From positions 7,753,545 through 7,817,544 of the forward strand of contig NC_064216.1 of NCBI RefSeq assembly GCF_023101765.2: DNA of 64,000 nt. Direction: 5' to 3'. The notes under the pieces were generated by a model. It made no database searches. It was given only the letters and a program-made list of their open reading frames with translations, and was not told where the DNA came from. This document shows, one piece after another, positions 39,001 to 50,485 of the stretch. The position numbers were made by a program, and so were the translations under genes. Each line of letters begins with the position of its first letter. Within the stretch, counting starts at the first letter, position 1. The stretch is from Spodoptera frugiperda. Taxonomy: Eukaryota; Arthropoda; Insecta; Lepidoptera; Noctuidae.

Positions 39001-42000
39001 GCTGGCTCGAGCCGCTTTTGGCGCGTATCGTGGAGGACCGAACGACAGTCGTGTGCCCCATCATCGACGTTATATCCGACACCACCTTCGAGTACATTCA
39101 GGCTTCCGACATGACGTGGGGAGGATTCAACTGGAAGCTCAATTTTAGATGGTAAGCACGAATAATTAAGGTGGATTTTCCATTGCATTTTAACTGGATT
39201 TCATAGAAGAGAAAAGTTGTATCGCAGGAGTCATGAGTGCATTCAGCGTGCGAATTAACACGGATAGAAAATCCCAACGAACAACAGTTGGGCAGAAAGC
39301 CCGCCAGGCTAGATCACTGTCGCCTGGTCGGAGGATCCTCCTATTCCTACGTACTAACTCAGCGAGAATGAATTCATACCCACTCACATTCATAATATCA
39401 AACAATACAGTTTGCTTTGAAGTTAAAACAATTAAAAAGCAATAACTAAAGTATTGAACTAAATAGGTGTAAAACAAGGTTCGTTTTCACGGTAATAATA
39501 ACAAGCGTTTCTGCTGCATGTAACTAAATCTCGTGTTTAAAGTTAGTTGGCTGAAACCGCGTTAGACGCGTGCGCTTGTACTGTTGTACGACTCGCAGGT
39601 ACGTGCTATTGTTGTTGCAGATTATTGTGATTACATAACAGCTGCGTCCCATTGTTTTCCTTTCCGACGGCCGCGGTGGAAAACACGTTAATTACAACGC
39701 TCATTAATAAGTTCACGCGTCCCCATATCGCACGTGATAGCCAATAAATTATTGGTTTGCCTGATTTCAGGAAATATTAGTACTTAGGCGGCATTGTTCG
39801 ATCGAAAAGGGTCGATTTGTTCTGCTATTGGGTAGGTGGAAATAATGTTTGAATAGAGTAATTAAAAACTATTGGCATACTATGAGGTGAATGGACGAAG
39901 GTTTAATTGTAACTAATTCACTGTTACTACCATATATAATTGCAATCAGTTATTGTATTCTAGCATGTCCAATGACTATATTAGGTAGGTACGTAAAACG
40001 GCTAAATATGCTTCGGTGGCCCAGCGTAATAGGTCAAAACTAAAGGAAAAAGACACAAATATCGTTAACAAGAGTAAAAGTACAATTTTATAACCAAACC
40101 GAATTGTTTAATTAGTAATTGATAAACCGCAGTCGTTTACCATAAAGTCAACAGTCGCGTGTGCCGTTTGCTAATCATTATTTGAACATATAGGCATTAT
40201 ACGTACGTAACATGTTACAATTAGATTTACTCTTATACATAACTCATGTATCGGATATTGGGTATGTTCAAAATTCTTTATAATATGTATGCTATAGTAC
40301 GCCGCTATATGTTTAAAGATATTTCCTGTTAAACTGTAAAAATTGTCGAGAGAAAAAGGGTAGGGACTAAATAAATCTTTCCATAAACGTGAAAGTAAAA
40401 CATTAATACTTAGGTTCATGTGAGTAGACTCACATCTTTAATTTTTTTGATTGAATTTTCGACTGTGTAAGTAAAATGATAAAGTTAAAAATCTAAAGAA
40501 GGAATTTCATACAAAGAAGATGCTTCCTAAAGATCTTTGTATCTTGAGTTAAATGAGTTTCCAATACTATGTTAGTAAAAATTTAAGAATATGATGTGTG
40601 GCATCCCGAGTAGATTGTGACGATAAGCAAAATCGTTTCATCTGAACATTTTCAATGTAAAAAAAGTGAGTAGCAAATAAGATGTTGCAACTTTCGATCA
40701 TGGTACGACACCTTTTAACATCTCAGTACATTTTAATAATACATCTGGTAAACTCGTTATATCAAGTACGTTGTTTCACTTTCAAATAATAGGTATGTAA
40801 CTTAACTTGCGGAACTCTAAAATTTTTATCGGCAATTACTGTTCTTCATGAGTTTTCGCGTCGGTAAATTAAAAATTATTACTAAATAATAACGATAAAT
40901 AGGAAATATTGCCCATTTAGCTAATGAATTTTGTATCCAAGCAGTATTGATAAAAAATATGATTTAAAAAATACATTAATTAATTTCGATTTCACTGTAA
41001 TCAATTAGATACAGAAAACGTACATTTTACTAAGAAATATTAAATATTGTACAAATACAAATAAAACATGATTTGAAATCGTTTATCTATAAGATAAGGT
41101 TTTATTAAGTAGTTGTTAATGTACCTGAATTATATTGAATGTTGTGCTTAGGTATCGCGTGCCGGAGCGTGAGATGGCGCGGCGCGGCGGAGACCGCACG
41201 GCACCGCTCCGCACTCCGACCATGGCGGGCGGACTGTTCGCCATCGACAAGGACTACTTCTACCAGATCGGTTCCTACGACCAGGGAATGGACATTTGGG
41301 GTGGAGAAAACCTCGAAATGAGCTTCAGGGTAAACTATTTCCATAGTGCGATAGGAAGGACAAACAAACGTAGAATAGTACCTAGTCTGTTAGTTGGCTG
41401 CGAATCAGCTTGTGTCTCGCTATGCGCTGTCCACTACCTTATTACATCAATATTCAATGTGATTCAATCATATGTAATTTGAGCCAATATGGTAAGTTGA
41501 TGAAACACGTTTTTCTAACGTTGAAATAAACCTGCCTTAGTTGATGGTGTGGCTAGTACATGTACAAGCTAGCTATAGAATGTTCTTCTTTTAGAAGTCA
41601 GTTTTAAAGGCTTAACAAAAATAATGACTTTATGAAAAGAGCTAGAGATAGGCAAAAAATAATTTGAGACAAAGTGACCGCAGATAACATACTATAGGTA
41701 GAATGATGTGCACCTGTGTTTGCGTACACACTTGTGCAGTATAGTATCTCCTGGCTAAGACATAGGCTCCCATGGCGGGAGACGTAGGTGCAGTAGTATA
41801 TGTTGTGCGTGGGCGAAGGTGTGGCAGTGCGGCGGGCGCCTGGAGATCGTGCCGTGCTCGCACGTGGGCCACGTGTTCCGCGACAAGTCCCCGTACTCCT
41901 TCCCCGGCGGCGTGCAGAACGTCGTCCTCCACAACGCGGCCCGCGTCGCCGAAGTCTGGATGGACGAGTGGGGAGAGTTCTATTACGCCATGAACCCAGG

Positions 42001-45000
42001 TTCGACTCGGATCTATGTGCCGACACTACTAACATTTTGCTATTTCTCAATCAATACGACCTAATTATGTAGCGCCAGATGTGAATTAAATAATAATTAG
42101 TTATTGGTTTTATTTCCCGCTTTAAGAATAATAAACATTCAATAATGTATGTTTATAATAATTAATCTATGACTGAACAAAACAAGTTCACATCTGGTTG
42201 AAACACTTGACCTACTTCAGCTCTAAGATTTAACTTTTCGTTGTAATGTTCTAATTATAACTCTATGTGGGTTCTTTATTAACATAAGTCAATTGACATC
42301 AATTACTTTGACACCAAAAATAAAGTATAGATTCAAGTGGAGTTCCCATTTTGAATCAGTTTCGATTTAAAAGAGACTCAGGACAAAATCGAGTTTATTC
42401 TTCCTACAAATTGAAGTACAAAAGTTACAGTAAATGTAGCAAAATGCTAGGAGTGAAGGTACAAATGAAGAAAGTTTTGTTGTGGCTTGGGATATAACAC
42501 TAACAAAGTAAAGTTGATACATTACATCATTAACATTTTGACAATATTATAATCCAGTAAAGCTTAACATTAACCCCATTGCGGCTGCATTCATGTCTGG
42601 GCATGTCATTTTACTTTCCATTCATTTTGCTTCATCGCTTTTTTATAATCTATGTGTTTTTCCCGCTCTTTGTGTCTGTTTATTTTTTCTTATTACGTTG
42701 CAGGATTAAATTACAATTTGGAATCTTGGTTTTTAATCACGCTCAGATTAAATAAGTTTTCTTTTAATTGATTTAATCCTGTAACACCTTTTTTTACTTC
42801 TGTTCGCTGTACTATTTTTCTTTCAATGTTTTATGTTAATTTCTGCTTCTTCTTGATGCAGAAGCAATGAGTTTTGATAAATAATATTTCCAATCAATAT
42901 TAGAATTAACCACAGCAATCCTTTTTAGACGGGTCGCGATGAATGATATGTCCATAATATTTAATTTATCTATCAACTGTGCCAAGTAGTTTATGAAATG
43001 AGACTCGTTACTATTTAATTAAGTAAATACGTGAAGTAAATATAGGTGACACTATTCGTTGGAACCTTGACGATTAAAATTAATTTAGACCAACTGACCA
43101 AATAATAAGGTACCGTGGAGTGAGCTAACATAAGTTATCATCTGCGTAATTACTACTTATGGAATATTTTTACATCATCGGCTTTTGGTCATTGTCATCA
43201 GTCTGTAACTGTCTAATTGTTGAACAAAAGCTCTTCCCACATGGAGAAGGAACTAGCTTTCATCACCACATCTACTCAAGAAGGATTATTTCAAACTTGC
43301 AATTTAATTTATAAGTCCAGGTTTCCTCACGATGTTTTCCTTGACTGTATGTCAGTAATATCTAGACAAACTTTTGGTATAATTAATAGATCAATAGAAT
43401 TGGTCCTTTGTTCCGCAATATTCTGGTCCTTCAGTCCGAGTTTAACATTGAAAAATATTCTATTAACAGGAATTAGTATCATTTCCCGCAACCCGTCTAT
43501 CATGGCTTAATAGAATTATGTGTTATTGCGATAACAGCTATGAATTAAATAATTTAATTAATACAATTACAGCGGAAGATATAGATTAATATATCGGTTC
43601 CTGTTATGTGTTTTACAAACCTTTATGTGTATTGTGATTAATAATAATACCAGGTTGTTGTTAAAATTCCAGATATGGGTATGTACCATACGGGTCGAAG
43701 CGTGTTTTGTGCAGTTATGTAATGGGCTACTCAGATACGATTGCTCCTATTAGATTAGATGAGCAGGTCGGACATTTGACCTGCATAATTATTTCTATAC
43801 TACACTATACTACTAAATATTCGACTTGTCTTTATTATTATTTGGGATTATTATTGTTTCCATTGTTATTGAAGTGAAACACAAACAAACTCGTGTTTTC
43901 ATAACAACAGTGTATTCTGAACTCCCTTTTCGGCTAATTTAGCAACGATTCCTGGAAGAATTATGTGCTTTTATATTCAGTAGTTGATTAATATTTTTAT
44001 TGTGTTGGTTTGTCTACTAATATAATACATGTGCTAACTTTGAACATTCATTCTAACATGTGATATTATTAACTTTGTCGCTCGCAATAATTTGAATATT
44101 TTTGATATATTTTTAATTACCTAATTCTCATTATTGCATGTGACTGTCGTGTGTGCGTCTCAGACTTGCAGGGAACGTCACCTGTGTACATTTGTAAACT
44201 AGTTGTATTTAATTATTGATCAATGGTATGTGACGTAGCCCTCGCAGGTGTGAGATGTTGAATAACATCGGATAAGTAGCCATGATGAATGGATTTTGAA
44301 TTCTATGTCTTAAGCCAATCGGTTCACTTTTGCTCGTCTTCTATTTTATCGCGAAAAGTATTTGCAACTGTTACCTAGCTCTTAGTTTCGAAGTTTTCGG
44401 CAAATTAAGTCTGATATCATGTTACTATGCTAATAATTTCAATGGCGCTTAAGGAAAAAACATTTTTGTTAAACACAAGTGCATGTAACGTTTCTCGTTT
44501 ATTAAGATGTACAGAACAATGAAACGTCATGTTTTTTATTTGAAAAGTCGTACAATTGATCCACGTGAACAATGTTATAGATTCGTATTATAACAGAATG
44601 TTCACTTCATTCATCATATTTCAAGTTTAGTTTTTGACTAATTAATACTGTTGTGATTTTATAAATATAAATTAATTACGTAAATTGTAAACAAATTAAA
44701 ATACAAAAAATCCTAAACCTTAAGAATCGGAAGACACAAAAGTGTACCGATTTTTGCTATTCATTAATTGATGGTCTTTTCGATTACCGCCATTGGCCAC
44801 GTTCTTCACAATTTCCAGATTTAAATGTAACATTAAATTGCTTTTGATTTGAATATATCAGTAAAAGTATTAAGAACTATTAAACAGCAAACAAAATTAC
44901 ATGCTGTCAAAGTCCTAAGTTGCAAACCAAGTGTTTTGAGAGCCTTAACTACGCAATATTCCAAGTAACAGTAGTAGACTCCCGTTATTATTCAAATCTT

Positions 45001-48000
45001 ACTGTACTGTGATAAAAGACAAATTACATATTATGGTATGGCGTATCGAAGGACCAAGTTCACAATAAACAATAACAATAATAACAAAAAAGACATGCAT
45101 CATCCTGGCTACTTGGCTTGGGTCCATAACGGGGTGGTGTGGCGGGCTAGGTGTGGATGTGCGGGGGCCGCCTGGAGATAGCTCCGTGCTCGCACGTGGG
45201 CCACGTGTTCCGCAAGACCACGCCCTACTCCTTCCCCGGCGGCACCGGCCGCGTCGTCAACCACAACAACGCGCGCCTCGCTGAGGTCTGGCTCGACGAC
45301 TGGAAGCATTTCTACTACAATATTAACCCCGGTACTGGTGCAACCACCTGCTCTCTATTTAGTCTCCTTTTGTGTAGCCAATCTTGAGTTTGTGGTGGTC
45401 AAACGTGCAACTTGCAATGTTACAACTCCATGTTGCGTATCATGTTTTGAAACATGGTGCACCACAAAGACTCTAGTTATTGTTGAGACTTTTGGGGTAT
45501 TGGTTCACAATTTATCCTCCTGTAAATTTGTACAAATAAATGACAGATGATTTAAATGAATCAACGAGATACGCGAATCGTTTTATACGATGGGCTTCAT
45601 TTTTATACTCATCATAATCCTTTCGGAATGTAGGACTTAGTGTCAACACGTTTTGATTAATTATTTTTGCATTCCTTTTTTGTTAGGCAAATGCCGTTTA
45701 TTAACATAAATTCAAGATTGGCTCGCAATTATTATTTATTTTAAGTTAATGAAAATACGAAATATTTCGTGTGGTGAAGTATTACGGAAGTAAAATAAAT
45801 GTAGCCATTTTCTTTTTTCAACATTTTATAGACGTGCTACACTTATTTTATTTATATTTCTACTCGCTTGACTAAATTCAGAACAGGTGGCTAAGCGATA
45901 AGCGTATGTTTCAATAGGCATCATAAATGTGTTGATAACAGGACAAAGAAGTAGAGGGAAAAATATTTACATTTTTTATGTCAATTTTACATGTTGCGTG
46001 TCCGTCCGTATTTAGCTAATATAATATACAGGGTTAATGCCATGGACAAGTCAATATTTAACCGTGTTGCTCATTTATTACTGATTAATCCTGTATACAA
46101 GTTTTTTTATCGCAACACTTATTCATGTGTCGTTGTGACACGCAAGTAAGTGTTGCCAGCATGTCTCTAACAAAATTAACCAGTCATTAACATTCGGTCA
46201 CATACATTCATTTGTACTGTACGTCATTGTTATTGGATAACGTATTCAATTCATGCTTCAAACTAACAGTAGTGTTGCCATGTCCATCGAATTGATTTAC
46301 TACTTTTTCTTGTGATTATAAACGGTTCAAGTATCGTTACTTTCTTTGGGGTTGCTCTAGTGCTTGATTGAAACTTTAATGGTCTTTTGATATTTTTTTC
46401 AAGCACCAAAGAAATATAAAGATAATAAAACAGTGGGCCCCGTCGAGACTTATGTTTCGCCAAGTGTAAGCGGTAAAGATTACGTAGTAACAGATGCTAC
46501 GGAAGAAGTTTATGTTAATACAGATCCTCTGTACTATTCTTATACGAGGAACGACGAAAGTACGTACGAACCGACCTTAGTATTGTTATATAGTAGTATA
46601 TATGTATCACTATACTTGTTAGTATGTCGTGGTAATGTTATTGCATGCTGGTATGAGCAGGCGCACTGAACGTGCCGGTCGGTGACGTCAGCGAGCGCAA
46701 GGCGCTGCGCGAGCGCCTCAAGTGCAAGAGCTTCAGGTGGTACCTCGAAAACATATACCCGGAGAGTCAGATGCCGCTCGACTACTACTATCTTGGAGAA
46801 GTAAGTTCCCATTTTCTTCTCTTACACAAAATAGATGCTTTCATAAAATTATATCTATAACAAAATATGGTTGTGACTAAGTTTCTCATTTTATTGTTAT
46901 TTTACACTTAAAACCCCATTAAAGTCATTTTACAGTGTTCACAATTTCTTGTTCAGCTCACTCTTGATTAGAAGTTAAATGAACATTTTAAAGACTATTT
47001 TATAAGACAATTTGGTTGTAAGACCAGTCTCCACAACGACACCATCAAATACCTTTAAAAAATGCATATCTTGGTGTTCTAATAAATGAACAGGGCTCTA
47101 AAATGCTCTTACTAACTGTATAATTATTAGTTGTTAAGTCCTTAGCTTGTCTTTGTTATACAATATTTTTGTGACTAGCAATACAAGTAAGTAGACAACT
47201 TTTCTATAACGAATTGCATTGTAATCTGTCATTTTGTTCAAAGTTTTACCTACTATGGAAATGAAAATGCTAATACCCAATTTCATCATATTAGCCTATA
47301 CTATAATGTAATACGTATTTTGTAATGTCAATAGATTACTATGTCGTGTTTATACAAGTGTTACGTGTGTTTGATGGTAAACATGAATGTTTGCAGATCC
47401 GAAACTCGGAGACTTCCAACTGTTTGGACACGCTGGGCGGCAAGGCGGGACAACCGCTCGGCATGGGATACTGTCACGGAATGGGCGGGAACCAGGTGTG
47501 TAAAGCTAATATTTAATTACCTCTATTTATGTATAACCTATGGCTATGGTGTTACATGGTTAACGCAATGCGTTTTCATGGTGTAACCGCTGCTAAAATG
47601 TCTTTGAATTTGTATTGGAGAATGTTCCATTCTTAAACTTTTTTCATTATTATTATTAAACATGTTTTGGTTATACCAATAGGCTTGTGTTTACCATGTA
47701 ACACTCTATAATATAAGCCAACATTATTTATACTATCCCAACAATTTTAAATTATTCGTAAGTAATGACATTGCCTCTCGTTACAACTAAAGACCAGAAA
47801 ATCAAAGAAGACTAAGAAACGTGAAAAAAAACGAGTAATACCGATATCGCAAGTATGTATAGTATATGCTTGTACACCATGTACAGTGTTTACGGTCGTG
47901 CTTCGACATTGCACTGCTTGTAACAGTTTACACGATAATTCATGCATACATACATACACACAGTCATTCCAAATATCTGAACATACATGTTTGCCGTAAT

Positions 48001-50468
48001 GGGAGGTTATTTCATTGACTAATTTGCACTGCATTTAGTTTAAGTAAGCGTTTGTTATGTTGGAACTGGATGCTTTGAAAATGGTTGATCAATGCATAAG
48101 TAGGATTTTTTGGAGTTTCCATATTTATTTGCCCTATAAAACTAATTGGGAAAAAACCATTAAATTTTGTGAATACGCTCCCTTCTCCTATTCCTTTGAA
48201 TGTTGTATAGTCTGGCATACCTTTCTATCGCTTGTTTTACATTTCATGTAAGCCGGCTCCTAAAGAGATATAAAATTATAATTGGTTTACCAAATTGATA
48301 GTGTATATGTATAGAGGCTGTGTAGACTCTACACAGTAGAGAATGTGCATTGCATATTATAAAGCTCTTAGAGAGAGAGAGAGAGCTTTATAATCTGCAT
48401 CGTGATTTTTCAAAAGCATACTACATATCTCTATAGCATAAAGTGTATCGCGACCTTTAATCAAATAATTTCAATTAATTAATTAATTAATTGGAATACT
48501 TCAATGAAGTTTGTTCATTATTTAGCTAAATGTTCGAACTAATAATAAACTAAAGTGTAATTAATAATTATGTTTGTGTACAGTACAGCTACACAATACA
48601 TTACACCGCTATCAAAACATTACACCGCTAAACCAGTAATGTTTTGACAATTATTTCCACAGCTACAAATAACCGCTGCAGTTGCATTAACTAGCAACCT
48701 AATAAGAATTTCATTTCTTTGAAATTAAGGTACATTTTTCTTTGTCATGACTTATCGAATGCTTAATTAACCAATTCAAATGGCTTTATTAGCAACAGTA
48801 AAATTTCTATTATGTTGCTTAAAGTCCTCATTTAAGGATTATTCCACGACATTTGAAATTTTTGATAGTAGAATTGAATGCGCGCTTCATTGATCGATTA
48901 ATGGTTGGTTCCTGGGTCGGACAAAGTATTCCTTGCTCAGCAGTCGCGCTTACTACCACTTGATCAGCAAGAGAATCGAGGGAAAATATAATAAATGGAA
49001 ATGAATATGTTTCTATATTTCATAAATAAAAACAGAAAAAATCCTTCTCCAACATAACTCGCTCACCATTTTATTAGCACAGTCACTAAATTAACTCTTG
49101 GATTGAATAGTTTTGTCAATCTTGTGTTTGTACAAATCGAATCTTGCTTTGTAACAGAATCAATTTATCGTTTTGCACACTATTATGCTGCACTATACCT
49201 GTTGTATCTACAAGATTTCATCACTACAACATAAGCCTTCGTTTACTCAACATTTACTATGCCTTTCACAAAATGATTTCGTTTTCTTAAAAATCGATTA
49301 TTTAATTACTTAAATTTAATTTGGTAAGTCGTATGAAGGGGATTAAAACAGGATTCATCAAGTTGTGGTTTATAGAGGGTTATAGGCTATAGTTATAGTG
49401 GTTTTAGAGTATCAGGGATTTTCATTTACCTGAGTAGACCATAGACGCAGAACCATTTTGTTCATCGTCCTCTTTTATACATATTTCATTTAGAGTTTGT
49501 GATTCTTCTTTTCGTGCTGTGTGCAGAAAATTAAGCTTTAAATATATGTGTGGAGTTCTTGTTTCATTGATTTTTGTCTTGTAAAAATTAATAATGTTTA
49601 CAATTCATAAAATGTTTCTATGACAAAATCTAGTATCAATCGATTTTATGGGAGAAGACGGATTACCTGATGATAAGCAATTGGAGCCACCCGTGCCCGC
49701 CTGCAACACCAGAGAACATTGTCAACCAAGTGCATTATTAGCCTTTGAGGGAGTCCATTACCCTTACTCACTCGGCTAAACACAACGAAAGCTTATTTAA
49801 CGTTCGGTTTCTGTGAGGTCTTGATATCACTCTGGTCGAGCCGACCCATTCCTATCTTAGCATGGCTATTCCTCTTACTGAATTCAATCTAAAACGTATC
49901 CTATTTCATTTAGCATAAGTATTATATTATAGAAACTGTATTCGTTGTTGTATACAGGTGTTTGCGTACACGAAGCGTAAGCAGATAATGTCTGACGACA
50001 ACTGCTTGGACGCGGCACATCCGCGCGGCCCCATCAAGCTGATTCGATGCCACGGCATGCGAGGCAACCAGGAGTGGACTTATGATTCCAAGGTAAGCAC
50101 ACAATATTGTAACTATAAGTCAGTACGTTAAGCTGCCGGGAATTAACCTTTCGTATGCGTATATAAGACAACAATAGAAAATACATTGGGTCTCGCGTAG
50201 ATCTGCGTTCCGACGACGAGTTAAAGGATATTCAACTGAATTACGGAATGATAAGGTTGAAAATTGAATAAAGATATTGATTTTTACATGAGTATGTATT
50301 GCATTACAGACGCGAACAATAAAGCACACGAACACAGGCATGTGCTTAGACAAGCCGGAGACGGGCGACGTGTGGAAGCCGGTGCTGCGGCCGTGCAACC
50401 GGTCGCGGGGGCAGCAGTGGCTCATGCAGGTCGACTTCAAGTGGCAGGCCCGGCACCAGCCCAGCTAG
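18071..50468 (+). CDS. GALNT1: Polypeptide N-acetylgalactosaminyltransferase (GALNT1/13-like) with alternative exons
   Basis: Golgi type II membrane enzyme that starts mucin-type O-glycosylation by moving GalNAc from UDP-GalNAc to Ser/Thr. Exons: 18071-18229, 19267-19486, 23478-23607, 27161-27327, 35669-35833, 38998-39151, 41152-41329, 8a 41819-41999 or 8b 45151-45331, optional 46404-46559, 46661-46800, 47397-47495, 49958-50092 and 50310-50468. All phases agree, giving 628 residues, or 680 with the cassette. Signal anchor at about 12-31 (RIILLTSLAWLLVDVVLLAM); GT-A domain with SVVIVFHNEAW; Mn-binding LDAHCECT (Asp274, His276); WGGENLEMSFR (381-391); SHVGHVF with the third metal ligand His409; C-terminal ricin-type lectin domain with three CLD repeats (CLDTLGG, CLDAAHP, CLDKPET). 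The short cytoplasmic tail and anchor resemble GALNT1/13. The gene spans over 32 kb, with introns full of mobile DNA. Confidence 0.95.
20880..21100 (-). mobile_element. SINE in GALNT intron 2
   Basis: Contains, on the plus strand, aaaaggttagcaacgcactc and gcttagcatcaggtgatccg, which are reversed parts of a SINE family also present at 21840 and 49650. Confidence 0.55.
21840..22110 (+). mobile_element. SINE in GALNT intron 2
   Basis: Shares agatcacctaatgaataagc, the gccggccttttgagg region and the gtgatatcactccggtcgag end with the copy at 49650-49850. It is diverged and non-coding. Confidence 0.6.
22478..22686 (+). mobile_element. RTE-like LINE 3' tail in GALNT intron 2
   Basis: Begins ctagcaaacccggcgaactc and contains aatcggttcgtgcgttctgg and acccgacttatttttatatt. 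This is the truncated 3' end pattern of RTE-class elements or their SINEs. Confidence 0.6.
23608..27160 (+). other. GALNT intron 3
   Basis: A 3.5 kb AT-rich intron. I see no gene or recognisable element in it. Open frames here lack coding character. Confidence 0.5.
27422..27444. repeat. Short perfect hairpin in GALNT intron 4
   Basis: Eleven-base arms (aatcgtgaatg / cattcacgatt) separated by one base, 95 nt after exon 4. It may be chance; its proximity to the donor is the only notable point. Confidence 0.4.
28994..29145 (+). repeat. DIRS left inverted terminal repeat
   Basis: Starts cttgttgttgcattgtcc and ends near tctgcaacactaatttca. It matches the complement of 33818-33969 almost base for base, apart from a ctct/gaag difference close to the outer end. 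Confidence 0.9.
29231..30800 (+). pseudogene. DIRS ORF1 (gag-like) remnant with tandem repeats
   Basis: A hydrophilic start (MGKIKSESRSKTAEEIEE) breaks at a stop after about 19 codons, with further coding-looking pieces such as HYMEEDIENVPPDNE. Two nested tandem arrays occur inside: a 61 bp unit twice (29620-29680 and 29681-29741) and a 19 bp unit three times (from 29802). The family role of ORF1 is capsid-like; here it is broken. Confidence 0.55.
30853..31640 (+). pseudogene. DIRS reverse transcriptase remnant
   Basis: Shows DPIILSWVAGY-like N-terminal blocks in a 75 bp tandem duplication (30853 and 30928, partial third at 31003). It then has LCTAPSTFTKIMN (frame at 31382) and, in another frame, the catalytic VIYLDDFLF (YLDD at 31474-31485), followed by ATVNLLKTLGFIVSRAK. 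The order is right for a DIRS polymerase, with at least one frameshift between blocks. Confidence 0.75.
32790..33372 (+). pseudogene. DIRS tyrosine recombinase remnant
   Basis: N-terminal RPPKPKYNNTWDMSLYL near 32790, then a longer open frame from 33112 with TISRWVKRAMEESGID and the catalytic STHSTRHATTLAVF (H-x-x-R). A TAA at 33370-33372 cuts it before the Tyr region. Downstream the expected Tyr motif reads FCKFFHNR, so the nucleophile is also lost. It would have joined circular DNA copies to the genome. Confidence 0.8.
33605..33730. repeat. DIRS internal complementary region
   Basis: The left half (acaactgttttcctaatcat onward) is complementary to the left terminus. The right half (cgaacttacctgtaagtgaag onward) is complementary to the right terminus, including its extension. 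They meet at aagtataattaaatagtc, which spells the circle junction of the element. Confidence 0.88.
37784..38128. mobile_element. Long near-perfect hairpin element in GALNT intron 5
   Basis: Arms 37784-37928 and 37987-38128 (145 and 142 bp) are identical in reverse complement except for a 3 nt aag insertion in the left arm. The loop is 58 nt. The element starts aatcccacccaaaacataaa. No coding capacity or clear target duplication is seen. It is a foldback-type or MITE-like insertion, young or kept identical by gene conversion. Confidence 0.85.
38129..38830 (+). mobile_element. Retroposon-derived stretch, moth SINE tail
   Basis: Contains caagtcaatacgactattgg, gagtgagtcagtcagtgagtg and ends with gggggaggcctatgttcacc and gctgatatgat, phrases common at 3' ends of lepidopteran interspersed repeats. 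It follows the hairpin directly and stops 170 nt before GALNT exon 6. Confidence 0.55.
39152..41151 (+). other. GALNT intron 6
   Basis: A 2 kb AT-rich intron with no recognisable gene or element. Confidence 0.5.
41819..41999 (+). CDS. GALNT1: GALNT exon 8a (mutually exclusive, DKS-loop version)
   Basis: A 181 nt exon, phase 0 in, phase 1 out. It codes for VWQCGGRLEIVPCSHVGHVF, then RDKSPYSFPGG and the end of the catalytic domain (WMDEWGEFYYAMNP). It carries the third metal-ligand His (GHVF) and the flexible loop covering the active site. The acceptor (ggcgaag) has a poor pyrimidine tract, and the donor is non-consensus (G|GTTCGA), both common in regulated exons. Its partner is 8b. Confidence 0.92.
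42000..45150 (+). other. Intron between the mutually exclusive exons
   Basis: 3.15 kb, AT-rich, no recognised mobile element. It should contain the control elements that choose 8a or 8b, but I cannot point to them by eye. Confidence 0.5.
45151..45331 (+). CDS. GALNT1: GALNT exon 8b (mutually exclusive, GALNT1-like loop version)
   Basis: The same length and phases as 8a, with about 43 of 60 residues identical. It codes for VWMCGGRLEIAPCSHVGHVF, then RKTTPYSFPGGTGR and WLDDWKHFYYNINP. The loop (RKTTPY) and following FPGGTG are close to vertebrate GALNT1, while 8a differs (RDKSPY). The acceptor (ggcgggctag) is G-rich without a pyrimidine tract, and the donor is G|GTACTG. Splicing 8a to 8b would shift the frame and reach a TGA within 8b. 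Confidence 0.92.
46404..46559 (+). CDS. GALNT1: GALNT optional cassette exon (catalytic-lectin linker)
   Basis: A 156 nt exon (52 codons), phase 1 at both ends, after ttttttcaag and before GTACGT. It codes for a hydrophilic, Tyr/Thr/Asp-rich peptide (starting APKKYKDNKTVGPVETYV, later DATEEVYVNTDPLYYSY). Vertebrate GALNT1 has no equivalent at this position. Joining 8a or 8b straight to 46661 restores the usual short linker (NPGALNVPVGD). I therefore infer that it is alternatively included. The coding-like sequence and good donor argue against a false exon. Confidence 0.75.
48368..48400. repeat. GA microsatellite within a short inverted repeat
   Basis: ttagagagagagagagag is flanked by complementary ttataaagctc and gagctttataa. 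It lies in the GALNT intron after exon 11. An AATT run follows at about 48475-48492. Confidence 0.6.
49650..49850 (+). mobile_element. SINE in GALNT intron before exon 12
   Basis: Begins agaagacggattacctgatg, has gcccgcctgcaacaccagag, and ends with gatatcactctggtcgagcc, shared with the copy at 21840-22110. Confidence 0.65.
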
Positions 50469-50485
50469 TGATCGTATACCATCAG

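Noticed and set aside
39233..39477. Open frames on both strands after GALNT exon 6
   Set aside because: Intron sequence with no homology or splice support.
41604..42072. Several open frames overlapping exon 8a, including a Ser/Arg-rich one on the minus strand
   Set aside because: Produced by the GC-rich exon. Only the frame with CSHVGHVF is homologous to GalNAc-transferases.
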